The notes beneath the pieces were generated by a model. The model was not told the DNA's origin and made no database searches. It worked only from the letters and a program-made list of their open reading frames with translations. This document shows positions 22,325-34,128 of a stretch of 64,000 nt of DNA, one piece after another; the stretch's first letter is position 1; each line of letters begins with the position of its first letter. Source of the stretch: Henricia sp. BOLD:AAB3569 (Eukaryota; Echinodermata; Asteroidea; Spinulosida; Echinasteridae); contig JBBELK010000024.1 in assembly GCA_037783545.1 (NCBI GenBank), positions 2,170,001 to 2,234,000 of the forward strand, read 5' to 3'. Made by a program: the position numbers and the translations under genes.

Positions 22325-23852
22325 TGATTTGTTTGAAATCCATAGGCACACGTCAGGGAAGATTTAGGATATAATTTTATATGAAGGACTCTCTATATAT
22401 ATTAATCAACCACTTTTTTTTTAAACCAGAAGTTTTTGATGTTTTATTTTGCTACATGTACTAATCATGAATCTTTCAAGCAGTTATAAGATGAGTTGAA
22501 AGCTAAGACAGATTACTTGTTGAAGTTGTCGTGAAATTTGAGTGATTTCTTTTGAGGGCGAAGCTTGTTACGATTTCTGTCCCCTGACAATGGCTTTCCA
22601 CTAACCTGTGGAGAAAAAAAATCAGTGTCGAGGGAAACGGAAAATGGAGTACGAGGTTGCTATTTCTGCTCCAGAGTACTAAAGTAAGATTAGACCAAAT
22701 TGTACTAATTATTCCGTATTCCTGAGAGATACTCTGTGGGTTGTGGAGATGTGCCTTGAAAAACAAACTACAGAGCTACAGACACAAGTATAGTGAGCGT
22801 AGTTTACAGAATCTTGTTACACAAGATGTAATTTACTGGAGTGGGGATAGGGTAAGGTGAATTCAGAGAGAAGCATGTGGTATTTTGATTCACTGTTCTC
22901 TTACTTTTTACCTTTAAGCCATTGAAAGTTTCACGTCTGTTCAAGATAAAAGGGCCATTTCACCTTAAAAAATTGTATAAAATTTGACTTTTGGCTTTTG
23001 TTGGCTTTTGAATGTTTTGCTTCATAACTTTCCGTCGGTGAATTTATTATTTTGTATTAATGTTAGGACAATCAAACATTTTTAAACCTCTGAAAACCTT
23101 GAACAATTATACAAATTTTAGTCAGAATACCTCTAAGATTGTTTGTCCCGAGGTTCATTTGTTAGGATATCTGTGACCACATTTTTCAGTCAGTTTTAAA
23201 AGATAGTGTTACAGTTGAAAGCCCTATGCTCTGTTATCAAGAGTATCTCTAGTTAAACTTAGAAATGGTTCTGGATGTCATATAAAAAATAAAAGGTTTT
23301 CAGAAAATGACGCTACAATAATGTAGATTCAGATCTACAGCAATACGGTACAGAGTACCGGTAATGTCTGTTGACCAATGTGATCATATGCCCCCGGTAT
23401 CAAGTTCAACTTGAAGTGAAGTGCAGTTGACGAAAAAGGAATTATGGTTAGTGATCTGGCTCTGGGCAGTGAGGCTTAAACGTTAAGTAAGGCAGACAAT
23501 TAGGTTGTCGGGCAGATTTAAATTGAGACACATAAGCTTGCTGCAGGCAAGAAGTATGCATTCCTTAATAGGCAGCCGTAGCTTATTGTGCTGTCTGTGA
23601 CAGTAGGTCATGTGAAAGTCACATCTGCCATTAATGCGATCACTAAATTGTGGAATACCGGTTTTTTTTTTTTCACTTGCTGTTTTTTTATAAACATGAG
23701 CCTCCTTCAGGAAATGATAGAAAACATTGTAGCTTTACATGACATACTTGTGTGGTATTAACACTGGTGCGAACCATATTTTGACATTGAATGTTAGAAC
23801 AGGCTACGTAAAACATGTATATATGGGTTTTGTGCAATGTATGTACATGTAT
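22325..23852. other. Intron-like sequence
   Basis: AT-rich. No exon, repeat family or RNA gene recognised. Confidence 0.4.
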
Positions 23853-24672
23853 GGGTCTTTCCACGGTAATGGGGTATATTTGAAAAATAAGTCAATAATT
23901 CCTTTTAAATGTCCTCAGTTTATCTCAAACTTAAAGAATATTTCTTTTACTGTTCTCAGGAGATAACTTTTTCCCAAAAAGGTAAGAAAATGCTCCCGCA
24001 ACATACATTTCTGAAAAGCTTGTGTACAAATTTCCCCTATAACATACAGGTATGTAACGTGGACAGACCAATTGGTGACATTTTGTTCTGTTTTCGTTAC
24101 ATGTAAGGGAAAATGTTGTCGCATAGCTTACGAAGTGACGAATGTGCAGCGGCTTTAAAGCTGCATATTCGTCACTTCGTCAGCTATGCAACGATTTGTA
24201 CACAGGGTTTTCAGAAATGTATACTGTTGTAGGACTATTTTTCTTACTCCTTGGTATAAAAGTTATTTCCTCGGTTTAGCTGGATAATTTAAAGATAAAA
24301 TTAAGACATTATTATTATTTCTGATATTTTAACAGGATAACCCGATTCACTATGGAAAGTGGTCTTCCTCGGGGTCCTAGAGTATAAAAAACACGAATAT
24401 TTAATTATATTATAAAGTGCAGTGAATATAATATAAAAACAAAATAAAGCCCGGGAAAATTAAAATTAAAATTAAAAGAGATTTAGGAATATGCAGCTAA
24501 CATTACAGGGGCAGTCTTTCAATAACCTGACTTCTACCTGACTTATGCAGCCATCGTAAGATTGACCCCAACGCAAATCTCGATCAATAAAAACAAAATT
24601 CACATTTGAAGTGAACTTGGACCTAAAATCTAGTATGTCACAGAAATGTAGCCCTTTACTGTGGAAAGACCC
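23853..24672. mobile_element. Family G element (GGGTCTTTCCAC ends), diverged long copy
   Basis: Left end gggtctttccacggtaatgg and right end, inverted, gggtctttccacagtaaagg. Internal blocks 'aggagataactttttcccaa' and 'tgtacaaatttcc' match the long hairpins at 44810-45219 and 46292-46706. Here the two halves are more diverged, and the centre carries a separate perfect hairpin (24115-24192). Confidence 0.7.
24115..24192. repeat. Internal hairpin at the centre of the family G element
   Basis: Arms of about 36 bp: gttg.cgcatagct.acgaag, then tgacgaat.tgcagc. They are separated by a short AT centre with TTTAAA. Only a few mismatches. Confidence 0.85.
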
Positions 24673-25797
24673 ACATACCAGTAACAACATAAATGTTAGT
24701 CGATAGAATACACACACATTCTTTTCTCCCATGGTCAAATGTGCCTAAACGAATGACATACATGTAGGTATACTGAGGCCAATGAATGATCAATACTTGG
24801 GCTGTATTGATCAGTGATGTTTACTGGAGTGGAATCAATTAATTGAGACCTCGTTAAACCTCTCCCCATTGTCTGACATCTTTGTTGATGATGTTACACA
24901 GTTGCATAATTAATCTGCCCTTAATTATGCCATGGATAGTTTGTTTGCCCCCTGGGAAATTAACCAGATGTTGGTTGTTTTTGTATACTTTCAAGGTAGC
25001 CAAAAAAGTATTCCCCTAAGATACATGCGTAATTTAATAAAATTAATCTTCCCAGACTTGGCTCAGTTCACAGTGTACATGATGCTCTGTGCATAACATT
25101 AACATTCGGCGACCCTGTCAAGTGTGAAAGTGCTCTAGTTATGAAAATGGAGTCTTGCGGATCGAAAAATACAACGGCCAATGTTCGTCTATAATGCACC
25201 TCACCAGAAATACATGTGAATCTCGACACCTCTACTTGTGCTGTGCTCTTGCACGTGGCCAACATTTGGACAGATGGAACAAACGGTTCAAAGTTAGCCA
25301 GCATAAATGTTTCAGACGTACATGCAGATCATTTTGGTTGAAACTACGTACGGCAGATTTAGTTATTTGAGTCCATGACTTGGACTTGATTGAAATGAGT
25401 TGAGGGCTTGGGCCATTGACAAGTATAGATGATAGTGTATCAGCAACTGATCTATTGGATGGTGGGCCTCTAATCGTGCTTGGATGGAATTGTTTCCCGA
25501 GAATGGCGATGTACACGACAAGGTATTGCATTCTTTTTGCATGTGTTTTAGATAAGATGAATATATAGTTTAATTTTTTAATGGCTATGGTTACACGAGA
25601 ATATGAAATGCAGTCTAAGGAATTGTTATGGGGTTGTTTTCTATAAAAGGTAAGTAATACATTGTGGTAATGTGAATAAACAAATACAGTGCTAATATTT
25701 TGTATTCCGATTTTGATAATTCACAGTGCTATGCAGCATCATATTTTTTTTGCTGTCAATCTACTGTCTTACGTTCTAGTCAGCGTACATGTAGGTA
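24673..25797. other. Intron-like sequence with a weak minus-strand open frame
   Basis: A 99-codon minus-strand frame (25232-25531) has no recognisable domain and no paired splice sites. Two short ATG frames ending near GT at 25525 and 25649 end in other phases and lack support. No repeats recognised. Confidence 0.3.
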
Positions 25798-25875
25798 GAC
25801 CACAACATTTCGACTGTAATCTGCAATCATCACCTAATGAAGACTTTTGCAGATTGTGGTCGAAATGTTGCAGTC
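25798..25875. repeat. Imperfect hairpin with CTAATGA..GAAA motif, retroelement-terminal type
   Basis: The arms 'gaccacaacatttcgac' and 'gtcgaaatgttgcagtc' with 'aatctgcaa' and 'ttgcagatt' form a hairpin around 'tcatcacctaatgaagac'. The plus strand contains CTAATGAAGAC..GTCGAAA, one base off the hammerhead ribozyme core CTGATGA..GAAA. Ends of Penelope-like retroelements and related retrozymes often look like this. The segment is short and isolated, so it is a remnant at most. Confidence 0.4.
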
Positions 25876-25949
25876 CCTATGCTGAAGAGATGTTTTCTAT
25901 TACTGGTAAATGAAATAAGTTTTTTTCCTGAGAACATGCCAAAACTATC

Positions 25950-26014
25950 ATGATCAGGTGGGACTTGAACCCATGACCTCCTAACTACTCTACCACCAAG
26001 CTTGTGGGTGTAAG
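25950..26014 (-). repeat. tRNA-like sequence, truncated (SINE head or tRNA pseudogene)
   Basis: On the minus strand 'agcttggtggtagagtagtt' carries an A-box-like segment and 'gggttcaagtccc' is a B-box match. The distance between them is too short for a full anticodon arm, so it is not a functional tRNA. It sits about 75 bp from the hairpin at 25798-25875 and may belong to the same retroelement. Confidence 0.55.
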
Positions 26015-26312
26015 TTTTCGACACATGCATAGGTCGTTTGTTTGTGGAACGCATCATACATGTACAGGGCAACAACAGTTATTTATTCATACATACATGT
26101 AGAACAAGATTTAGCAGAAACTTTTGCAGTTTTCACTTTGTTTTCAGCTTGTGTTGAAATTCTTAACTTGGGTTAAAATTCTTAAAATGTTCAATATGAA
26201 CCAGAGCTCAGCCCACCTTCCAAGTGGGGTTGAGTTTCAAGCAGTGTTGGGTGTTTTTTTTATATAGGGATTGAAATCTGTTGGAAGTGTGAGGATATAT
26301 GTACATGTAGGT

Positions 26313-26638
26313 GAACTCAACATGTATCAGTCCCGTGTTGAACTCAACATGTATCAGTCCCGTGTTGAACTCAACATGTATCAGTCCCGTGTTGAACTCA
26401 ACATGTATCAGTCCCGTGTTGAACTCAACATGTATCAGTCCCGTGTTGAACTCAACATGTATCAGTCCCGTGTTGAACTCAACATGTATCAGTCCCGTGT
26501 TGAACTCAACATGTATCAGTCCCGTGTTGAACTCAACATGTATCAGTCCCGTGTTGAACTCAACATGTATCAGTCCCGTGTTGAACTCAACATGTATCAG
26601 TCCCGTGTTGAACTCAACATGTATCAGTCCCGTGTTGA
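26313..26638 (+). repeat. 27-bp minisatellite, twelve identical copies
   Basis: The unit gaactcaacatgtatcagtc followed by ccgtgtt is repeated 12 times without visible change. Because 27 is a multiple of three and the unit lacks stops in two plus frames, it yields two repetitive open frames (LNMYQSRVE and NSTCISPVL repeats). I treat these as artefacts. No promoter, splice site or homology suggests translation. Confidence 0.97.
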
Positions 26639-27298
26639 AATCAAAGTGTAAAAAGTTCTGTGGAGTTCTGGTTCATGTGGAATTTTACATGTAAATGAAC
26701 TTGGGGATGAACATGTCTGATCTGCTACCCTCAATGTTACATGTACTGTTCAAACATGATTGTGCGTGCTGATGCCAATTTGGCTCTCAAGAAATTGTTT
26801 TGTGGTTTAAGGCATTTCTCTTTAAAGGAATTTTCTCCAAATCTACAGGTATATTTGGTATGGCATTTTGCTCAGTTGCTCTGTGCAGTTGTACATGTAT
26901 ATCAAAAGAAAGACCTAGGCCTACAGTACATGTACATGTAGCACACATTGATTTTAGTATTTGTACAGGTGGGTAATTACAGAATAATTTCGTTTCAGAC
27001 AGCACACGTGTAAACACAAAATGTCCGTCAGCCTTACATGTGTACATTTAAATCATTAAAACTTGTAAGAACGGCCTCAAATTTATTGATTTTCTTTAAC
27101 ATAAAAAAATATATGCATGTACCTACGGTAGATCAATATAAATTAATGTAAACAACTGTACGATCACCTAGTTTTCCTTTTCATTTACATACACGTAGCG
27201 TATTTGCATATAAATGTAATATTTTTGAAATTTCTGTGGTGTGATTTAAGGGGCCTATTCCTTTGGACCTCTGAGCAAGATGATGAGGGTTCGTCATT
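26639..27298. other. Intron-like sequence
   Basis: AT-rich with many tacatgta motifs. Nothing else recognised. Confidence 0.4.
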
Positions 27299-27603
27299 GT
27301 CACCACATTACATCATTTGCATTGACCCAAAATTAATTCATGAGTTCACAAGAAATGCCTTACTCAAAGTTTTTATAGCATTAGTAACAAACACCACATA
27401 AATATATTTCTGTAAGAAGGTGGTTTTTAAAAATGTGTACATGCACACACATTTTTTAACCATTCACTGAACACAAAAACCAGGCATAGATTGTGTTTTC
27501 TGAAGAATTATTGCATCTATGTAGCTGAAATTTCTGCAGACTAGTTTACCAACATTCTTCTTTAGATATGTTATTCCCTTATTCCAGGAATCGGTAAAAC
27601 AAA
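27299..27603 (+). mobile_element. Repeat family H, copy 1
   Basis: The blocks 'atcatttgcattgaccca', 'ccttactcaaagt.tt.atagca', 'taacaaacaccacat', 'aaccattcact', 'gcatctatgtagct' and 'taccaacattcttctttaga' occur in the same order at 33775-34128. They appear inverted at 38007-38331 and 61866-62166. It is an interspersed, non-coding element of about 300-350 bp. Terminal 'aaaggcc'/'cctttaa' motifs in the better copies suggest a DNA transposon. Confidence 0.8.
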
Positions 27604-28112
27604 TTCATTGAAATATTTTCTGCTGTGTTGCCTTTAACACAAGGTGCTGTTCCCAATACTCTGAACAGGATGGAAACAACAAGAGTCTTGTTGATGTTAG
27701 ACGATGCTGATTGGGTTCTCGACGAACTGCATAGGCTTACATTGCTGATTTGGTTAGACAAATTGCATGCTACATGTCCCATTCATTAAACCCTCATGAT
27801 TGAAAGTAAATGAAAATGCCTTGAAAAGCTAACAGTTTCAATATAGCATGTGGCACTTGATCATCTGTCTGCACAACTTCCATAAAGTGCAGAAGATACT
27901 TTAGCAGATGCTGCCCTAGCCAGAGCAAATCCTGTTAAGACAGGATTAAGACTACATGTATGCATCTGAAAACCTAATTCCCCTTTGGCTGTGTGGTATT
28001 TGGCCGAGGAATTACCCACAGGTCGTCTGTGGTGTTGTGAGTCAAATGTACATTCATGCATTGGGAATGAAGTACATGTAGAAAAGACTGTTTCAGATAG
28101 ATATAATAGATA
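27604..28112. other. Intron-like sequence
   Basis: No exon, repeat family or RNA gene recognised. Confidence 0.4.
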
Positions 28113-28215
28113 TACAGTAAAATCTCGTTAAGAGAATGGACAAAAACTTTGAGGTATCCAGAGTTCGAGTTAAACGGAGTTCCTGATTCGCTCCGCTCAA
28201 CGCACGAAAAGTGTC
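28113..28215 (+). mobile_element. Possible mariner-type end (TACAGTAAAATCTCGTTAA)
   Basis: The stretch tacagtaaaatctcgttaag followed by 'gagttcgagttaaacggagt' resembles widespread mariner-derived MITE ends that start TACAGT. A matching inverted right end is not clear. Recognition is from general resemblance only. Confidence 0.35.
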
Positions 28216-28612
28216 CACCGTAACTCACTAGCCCCATGTGTATGTTGTGGACTCGGTATTTAGCCCATTTTGTGAGCCCTTTTCCCAGCTCCAAAACATT
28301 GTTTTGGCAAGATTTGTTTTGTTATTTAAAGGTCTATTTCATGTACAAGATTAAAATATTAAAATGTCGATTTTGTAAAGCATGTTACATGTCTTTTGTG
28401 TCTTCATTTTGTGGTGTTTTTTTCATCATATCATCTGTATTTTGCGGGCGGTTTGCAGTGCTGCCTCACGCACGCACGCACGTACGTACGGCTAGCAGTG
28501 TGATTGCGTGATCGGTGCTATCTTGTCAATAGAGGGCGCGAGGTAAACGGATTTTCGACTATATAGTGTCAGCAGGTACATGCACAATATACATGTACTT
28601 GCAGGTATGCCG

Positions 28613-28937
28613 TAAGGATGGGACATTTAACCGGTTAACCGTTTAACCGGAAAAAATATGAAAAACCAGTTTTGACGAACGTTTAAACGAACCAAATTTC
28701 AAAGAGTTTACAATAGTTTTCAGAGGGTTATTTTTAATGACTTTATGAAATTAATTAATATGAGGTCGTAGTAAACTTTTGACCAGATAAAGGTTCAACG
28801 ATTATTTTGGGGGCCCTAGGGGTATTGTGTTTTTACTATAAACACCAGCAACACTCTTTAGTGTTGGCCGAATGGTTAACCGACAATTGAAAAAAGTGCA
28901 AACCAGTTTCTGAATTAACCGTAAATTCCCATCCTTA
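28613..28937. mobile_element. MITE with TAAGGATGGGA ends
   Basis: Left 'taaggatggga' and right 'tcccatcctta' form short terminal inverted repeats. 'aaccggttaaccgtttaacc' near the left and 'ggttaaccg' near the right are subterminal palindromes. Non-coding. Confidence 0.65.
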
Positions 28938-29640
28938 GTATTCAGGTACCTGCATAAAAATGCAGCTGACCTACAGTAGACCCTTTTTAATTTGAGGAAC
29001 AAATATCTACATGTATTTAAGTACCCAATTCATAGATCTACACAATGTAGTCCTACCAGTAAAATAAATTCCAATACTTGTACGTAAAGATTTCTCAAAA
29101 AAATAAATTATTGATTTGTCATCATGTAAATAGAACATTTCTGCAAATACTTATTTGGTTTTAGGAGCAGCGCAATCTATGGAATGGCTTAATTAAAGCT
29201 TTTTTGGCCTTGGCTTGCTACTAACAAAACATCTTGGTTATAAATACATGTAGAAGAACAAACGAACACCATTTAATTAAATATTATAAAGGGGAAGTGC
29301 CCCAGTACATTATTACTCCATAGAGCCGTTTCCGTTGTGTGTGCACCGGCTGAAAGATTTCAATCACTGGTATCAAATTGAATGGAATATTTTGACAAAG
29401 GTATGAATGGTTAAATTAGGAAGCACAATAGGCAATGATTTTGGTGCATAAGACGGCCCTAGATGTTAATGGAGCATTTGATTTCTTATTAAACTGACAA
29501 ATGTCTTTAATCTTTGGGAAAAAATTCCCCCAATATACATTTAATCACACTGCATTATGTGAAAGGTAATTTTTAATTAAAGGCGCTTGTTCAGATTTTT
29601 CCAGAAAATCATAAGTGATTTCGCTCTAACCTAACATTGT
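28938..29640. other. Intron-like sequence
   Basis: AT-rich. No exon or repeat family recognised. Confidence 0.4.
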
Positions 29641-29770
29641 GAGCACGTGTGGTCTAGTGGGTATACAGCCGTGCTCGTGATTAAAGGGTTATGAGTTTGA
29701 GTCCTACTTGTGCCAACGTGTTTGTGTCCGTGGGCAAGACACTGAATCTCAATTGCCTCGTCAACCCAAA
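29641..29770 (+). mobile_element. tRNA-derived SINE fragment, second type
   Basis: 'gtggtctagtgggtatacag' resembles an A box of the Glu/Asp/Val tRNA type, and 'gagtttgagtcctac' resembles a B box about 40 bp later. The body that follows, 'gtgggcaagacactgaatct', has the 'ggcaagacact' block frequent after tRNA heads in SINEs. It differs from the Ser/Leu-type SINE found elsewhere in the window. Confidence 0.6.
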
Positions 29771-30333
29771 TCATCCTATTCTACTTTTGGACCAGACTAT
29801 TCATACCTTGCATCAGTTTTGGAGACACATTTATAATCCAGAATCGCTCCATTTTTAGCAAAAACTGCCTTTTATTATCAAGTTGTGAAATGCTGGGGTG
29901 TTTATTTTTTCAGCCTCTCAGAAAATCCTGCTCAAATCCTTTAAATTCATTTCCATTAGATTATGGAGAACGGTTGGAGGGAGTGATCAATAATGTCACA
30001 TTCAGAAAATACAGTCCAGGGATTAAAAGATGACTTGTATTGAACACGTAAAGTGTCCCCATTGTAACACTTCAACAGTGCACTTCTCAAATGAAATTTA
30101 AGACAGCCAGGTCTGAGATACAATTCTTTGAGAACAATGCAATGCACAAGCCAAACAGAAGTGAATCTAATTTAGTACTTAGAGCCTGATTCTTCACTGT
30201 GGCCCAGATCAAATTTGTATCATCTCGCTCAGTAGCAGTATGAAATGTCACTGGTTGTGTACTGCAATACTGTGAAGTTAATATAAATCAAGGTTAAAAT
30301 TTTGGAGCATTCTTGAATAGTTGTACAGATTAC
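29771..30333. other. Intron-like sequence
   Basis: Nothing recognised on either strand. Confidence 0.4.
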
Positions 30334-30674
30334 AAGAACTCTGGATGCCGCAATAGGGCGACAATTCGGGAAGCCTTTCCCCGGAACCACCAAAATTTTG
30401 GCAAGAATCACTCAAATTGACACCTTATTGTTTTACCCAAAGCTTCCAAAAATGGTTCCAGACCTAAGAGAATTGGTTCTAGTCCTAATAAAAATTGTTT
30501 TTGACCTTAAAAAAAATGTTTTTGACCTTAAAAAATGGTTTTTGACCTTAAAAAATGGTTTTTAATCTCAAAAATATTAGGGCGACACCAAATTGTCGCC
30601 CTATTGAGCGTGTCGCCCTAATATAGCTTTTTTACACACAAATTGTCGCCCTATCCTAGCAAACAGAGTTTTTA
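30334..30674. mobile_element. MITE family I (ATAGGGCGACA), copy 1
   Basis: The outer ends 'agaactctggatgc' and, inverted, a degraded 'aaaactctg..tgctagg' flank inner inverted blocks 'atagggcgacaa' and 'ttgtcgccctat'. A further pair of 'gtcgcc.ta' blocks forms a small hairpin at about 30580-30620. A unit of about 21 bp, 'tttttgaccttaaaaaatgg', is tandemly repeated at 30497-30570. Copies in the other orientation are at 31778-32103 and 38651-38957. Confidence 0.82.
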
Positions 30675-31264
30675 GTTTTACTAAAAATGGTTTCAACCAA
30701 AGCATGTGCTACAATGTAGTTGCTGACATAACAAAATGTAGTGCAATGCCCCACGTGTACTGATCGAATTGCCCCCAGTTTGAGAACCAGTGATTCAATA
30801 ACTTTTGCCAGAAGGTTGCACCATATTGAGTTCAGCGAGACATTTCAGTCAATTTTAAAATAACATCTGAACTTGCCCAAAGATGCAGGTTTACTTTACC
30901 CATAAACACAAACAACCGTCATTTTGGTTTTGCATAAATGGGAAATTGAACAATAATACTTAGGCTCCAGCCATCTTGGTTTTATCTGGCGTGCAAACCC
31001 AAAAGAATTCTGGAAATTTATATCAACTGGGGTGGGAGGGGGTGTAGGAAAACAACTGTGGGACATTTGTGTCGTTCATAAAATGTGTGAAATATGGCTC
31101 AAATATCAGCTCAAAATTGAGCAGACCAGAGACCTAATGACTCAAACGGTTTAAATTTCATTTATTTATATAATGGTTTGAATTCCCTGTAAGGGCATCT
31201 ATAAGATTTATCTTGTTATGACCTACATGTATAGGCCTACCGGGCAACAAAAGAAACACTTTAA
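30675..31264. other. Intron-like sequence
   Basis: Nothing recognised on either strand. Confidence 0.4.
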
Positions 31265-31382
31265 GCGTGTTTCTATTGAGATTCATTTACCGGATAATGC
31301 CAGAAAAGACGGTAAATAGCAGGGACAATTTACCGGTAAATGGGTTTACCGGTAAAATTCTGGATCTTTAATAGAAACACGC
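31265..31382. mobile_element. Small MITE with GCGTGTTTCTATT ends
   Basis: Left gcgtgtttctatt and right aatagaaacacgc are perfect inverted ends. The interior has repeated 'taccggtaaa' palindromes. Similar single ends ('gcgtgtttctactg' and 'acgtgtttctactga') occur near 32365 and 58265. Confidence 0.75.
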
Positions 31383-31423
31383 ATTTTGTTTCAGAAATAA
31401 GTTATTTTAAATTTGAACAAATG

Positions 31424-31482
31424 TTCTTTAACCCTAACCCTTTGGTCCTATGGAAAATCATGTATACAAATTGGAGGATTTA
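31424..31482 (+). repeat. Short dispersed repeat shared with 447-500
   Basis: 'ctttaaccctaaccctttgg' and 'atggaaaatcatgtatacaa' parallel the sequence flanking the first element of the window. The rest of 31483-31777 is unassigned. Confidence 0.5.
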
Positions 31483-31777
31483 GGACCGTTGGTGTTAGAC
31501 ATTATTCCTTGGATGTTTAAGATGCAGTGGGGACATAATGGGTGGGGTCAAGTTAAAAAGAAATATAGAATGAATGCAGAATCTATTTTTGGTAAAAGCT
31601 AATTTTAACAATAAAAACCACAGTTTCTTTCTTCAAATTTGATTCTTTCCGTGTGCCAAATGGGAAAGTGGAATGAATGCAGTTATCTGGTTAATTTCAT
31701 GGTAAAGCTACATGTGTTTATTTTACAATAATACCACTTTACACGTACATGACTTTTTGACTTTGTGCACAAGCTTT

Positions 31778-32103
31778 CAAAAAACTATGAATTGTAGGAT
31801 AGGGCGACAAATCGTGTGTAAAAAAGGTATATTAGGGCGATGTGCTCAATAGGGCGACATTTTGGTGTCGCCCTAATATTTTTGAGTTTAAAAATCATTT
31901 GTTAAGGTCAAAAACCATTTTTTTTAAATCGAGAACCATTTTTATTAGGTCTAGAACCGATTCTCTTAGGTCTGGAACCATCTCTGGAAGCTTTGGGTAA
32001 AAAAATAAGGTGTCATTTTGAGTGATTCTTGCCGAAATTTCGGTGGTCTCCGGGGAGAGTCTTCCCGAAATGTCGCCCTATTGCGGCATTTAAAAAGTCT
32101 ACA
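31778..32103. mobile_element. MITE family I, copy 2 (inverted)
   Basis: Reads 'aaaactatgaattgtaggat', then 'agggcgacaaatcgtgtgta' and 'aggtctagaaccgattctct', ending 'tgtcgccctattgcggcat'. This matches copy 1 in reverse order throughout. Confidence 0.82.
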
Positions 32104-32959
32104 TTCTTTTCAGAGAAATGACTCCATCATGCTAGGTTGACTGTGGTTAATATTTTCTTGCATTTCATCCCTGGAGGGCTCTCTTTCAATTGATTTATCG
32201 ATGCCATGCTGGTATGAACTCTGTTAATTGCATTATTGCATCTTGTGGAACAAATGAGGTGAATGAACTTCATTCTTGTGTGAAACTCGGTGGTCAAAAT
32301 GTCCCGAAAATGAGGCAATGCCCCTTTTCAAACATGTTGAATTTTAAATTATCTTGGACATGGAGCGTGTTTCTACTGGTGGCAGTGCAATTGCAATTAA
32401 CCGCTTTTTGACATTGTGTTTGCCAATGCCTTAGCTGGACCTAACTGTTATTTTTGCTGTTTGTACATGTGTACTACAAACAAAATGTACCAATATATAT
32501 GCATTTGTAAATGTCTGCAAATGTGGACCTTCTCTAGCATACACACCTTTGATATGCGGACGCACCAGAAACGTGGACGTCCCCGGTTAGTTTCATTCAA
32601 ATTCTGGCATTTCCATTGCATTATGAGGGCACTCTAAAATTTTCCCACACATCGCAGAACTATGTTAGGAATTTATAGGAATGATACCACGTTTTGATAG
32701 GGATGATAAGAATTGTGTTTTTTAATGTGCTCTTGAACTTTCGTGTGACAAAAAATGGCGAGAGCTAGAACAGCGCCCTCCGAAAATGCATTATCCCATA
32801 AAACATGGGAAAAAATAAGGTCCACTATTTAGTGGTAAAAAAAGTCCACGGTTGCAGGCAATTACAAGTAGGGGTGTGTTTGGGTGTGCTACATGCAGCA
32901 GTTGAAATGATTAAGACCCACCTCACTATTGTGCTGTCAGCAAAAACCTACTCAGATTT
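32104..32959. other. Intron-like sequence
   Basis: No exon, repeat family or RNA gene recognised. Confidence 0.4.
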
Positions 32960-33095
32960 GGGGCCAATTTCATAAAGCTTTTTGGCAGAAAAAAATTGCT
33001 TAATGCAAAATTTAATTGTATTATAGAATGGGTTAGCAGTCCAAATTTTATGTGATATGTATTAGATTTGACTGTTTATCTGCTAATCTTTCTAA
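32960..33095. mobile_element. MITE family B, left half
   Basis: Starts ggggccaatttcataaagct and continues 'aaaaaattgcttaatgcaaa', like the left arm at 51585. The right arm is missing and family E sequence follows within about 15 bp, so an insertion or deletion removed it. Confidence 0.7.
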
Positions 33096-33107
33096 TTTGT
33101 TTTATAT

Positions 33108-33475
33108 TTCCATAAACGCCACTTAAATTTAATGTTTGTGTGTGGATTAGACACCAAGGTTAATGCAAACTCATTCTACAGCAAATTTTTATTGCCGTAG
33201 GTAACCCAGGACACACAATTCCAATTCAATATAATGGAACAAATTATGAGCCTTTATGGTCTTTTATTTGTTTCAAATATTTGTTTCAAACATTTGTTTC
33301 AAATAATTGTCAGTAACCACAGAACATAATATTCAAGAAATCGTGTTGTCCCCTATAATCACAGACCACAATCTATTACTGAGAATTTGTGATCATGAGT
33401 GGCGATTTTTGAAGCACAGGGTGTCGTACATAACTGTGACACCAAACGTTTTGGACCCCTAATTTTGGGAATTAC
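33108..33475 (-). mobile_element. Family E element, longer copy
   Basis: Bounded at the right by the inverted end 'ttttggacccctaattttgg'. At the left is the block 'ccataaacgccacttaaatt', identical to 16903-16922. The interior has a 14-bp tandem 'tttgtttcaaa.at' repeated three times at about 33266-33306. Non-coding. Confidence 0.6.
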
Positions 33476-33774
33476 CCAATAGTGCTTTTTGCAAATTGTT
33501 GCCATTTATGGTAAATATCGCCTCAGATTTATTGCATATTTTGGAACAGTGCTTGGGACCTGTAGTTATCAGTGTTCAGTGGTCAGCTGTCTTGAGATAC
33601 TGTGAATGTAGATGAGCGCCCTCTGTTGTTGCTTCCTACTCCTCCATCAGTCGACACTGCCTCACAGACTAAAAGATTGTTAGACTGCCCTCTGTTGTTC
33701 TTAGTAGGAAATTACATGTAACTCTGAGCTTCTGACGAAGAGTGAATGGAGTAAATAGCTAATCATTGTATTAA

Positions 33775-34128
33775 AGGCCATTGTATCATTTGCAATGACC
33801 CAATTTTGTTTTCCATGAGTTGAAAAGAAAAACCTTACTCAAAGTGTTGATAGCAATGGTAACAAACACCACATGAATTTATTTCCGTCCAAAATGGTAT
33901 TTCATGCTGGAAATTGACAACCGAAAGTGGTTTTCTAAAAAAGTCCTGTGCACAGGACTTTTTTTACCATTCACTTGTACAAAAAATGCATATACATTTT
34001 CAAGTTTTTCTGAAGCATTGATGCATCTAAGTAGCTAAAATTTCTTCAGGCTATTTTACCAACATTCTTCCTTAGATACATGTATGTTACATTCTTATTC
34101 CACGAATCTGTAAAAAATGTTATCCTGC
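33775..34128 (+). mobile_element. Repeat family H, copy 2
   Basis: Starts 'ttaaaggccattgtatcatt' and follows the block order of the copy at 27299. It includes a small insert-like palindrome 'aaaagtcctgtgcacaggac' followed by tttttt. Confidence 0.8.

Noticed and set aside
25629..25648. Short ATG frame (MGLFSIK) ending at gtaagt
   Set aside because: Very short, ends in phase 1, has no leader-like context, and is likely a chance donor in AT-rich DNA.
26271..26694. Two overlapping repetitive open frames of about 126 codons
   Set aside because: They are produced by a 27-bp minisatellite lacking stops in two frames. No splice, promoter or homology evidence.
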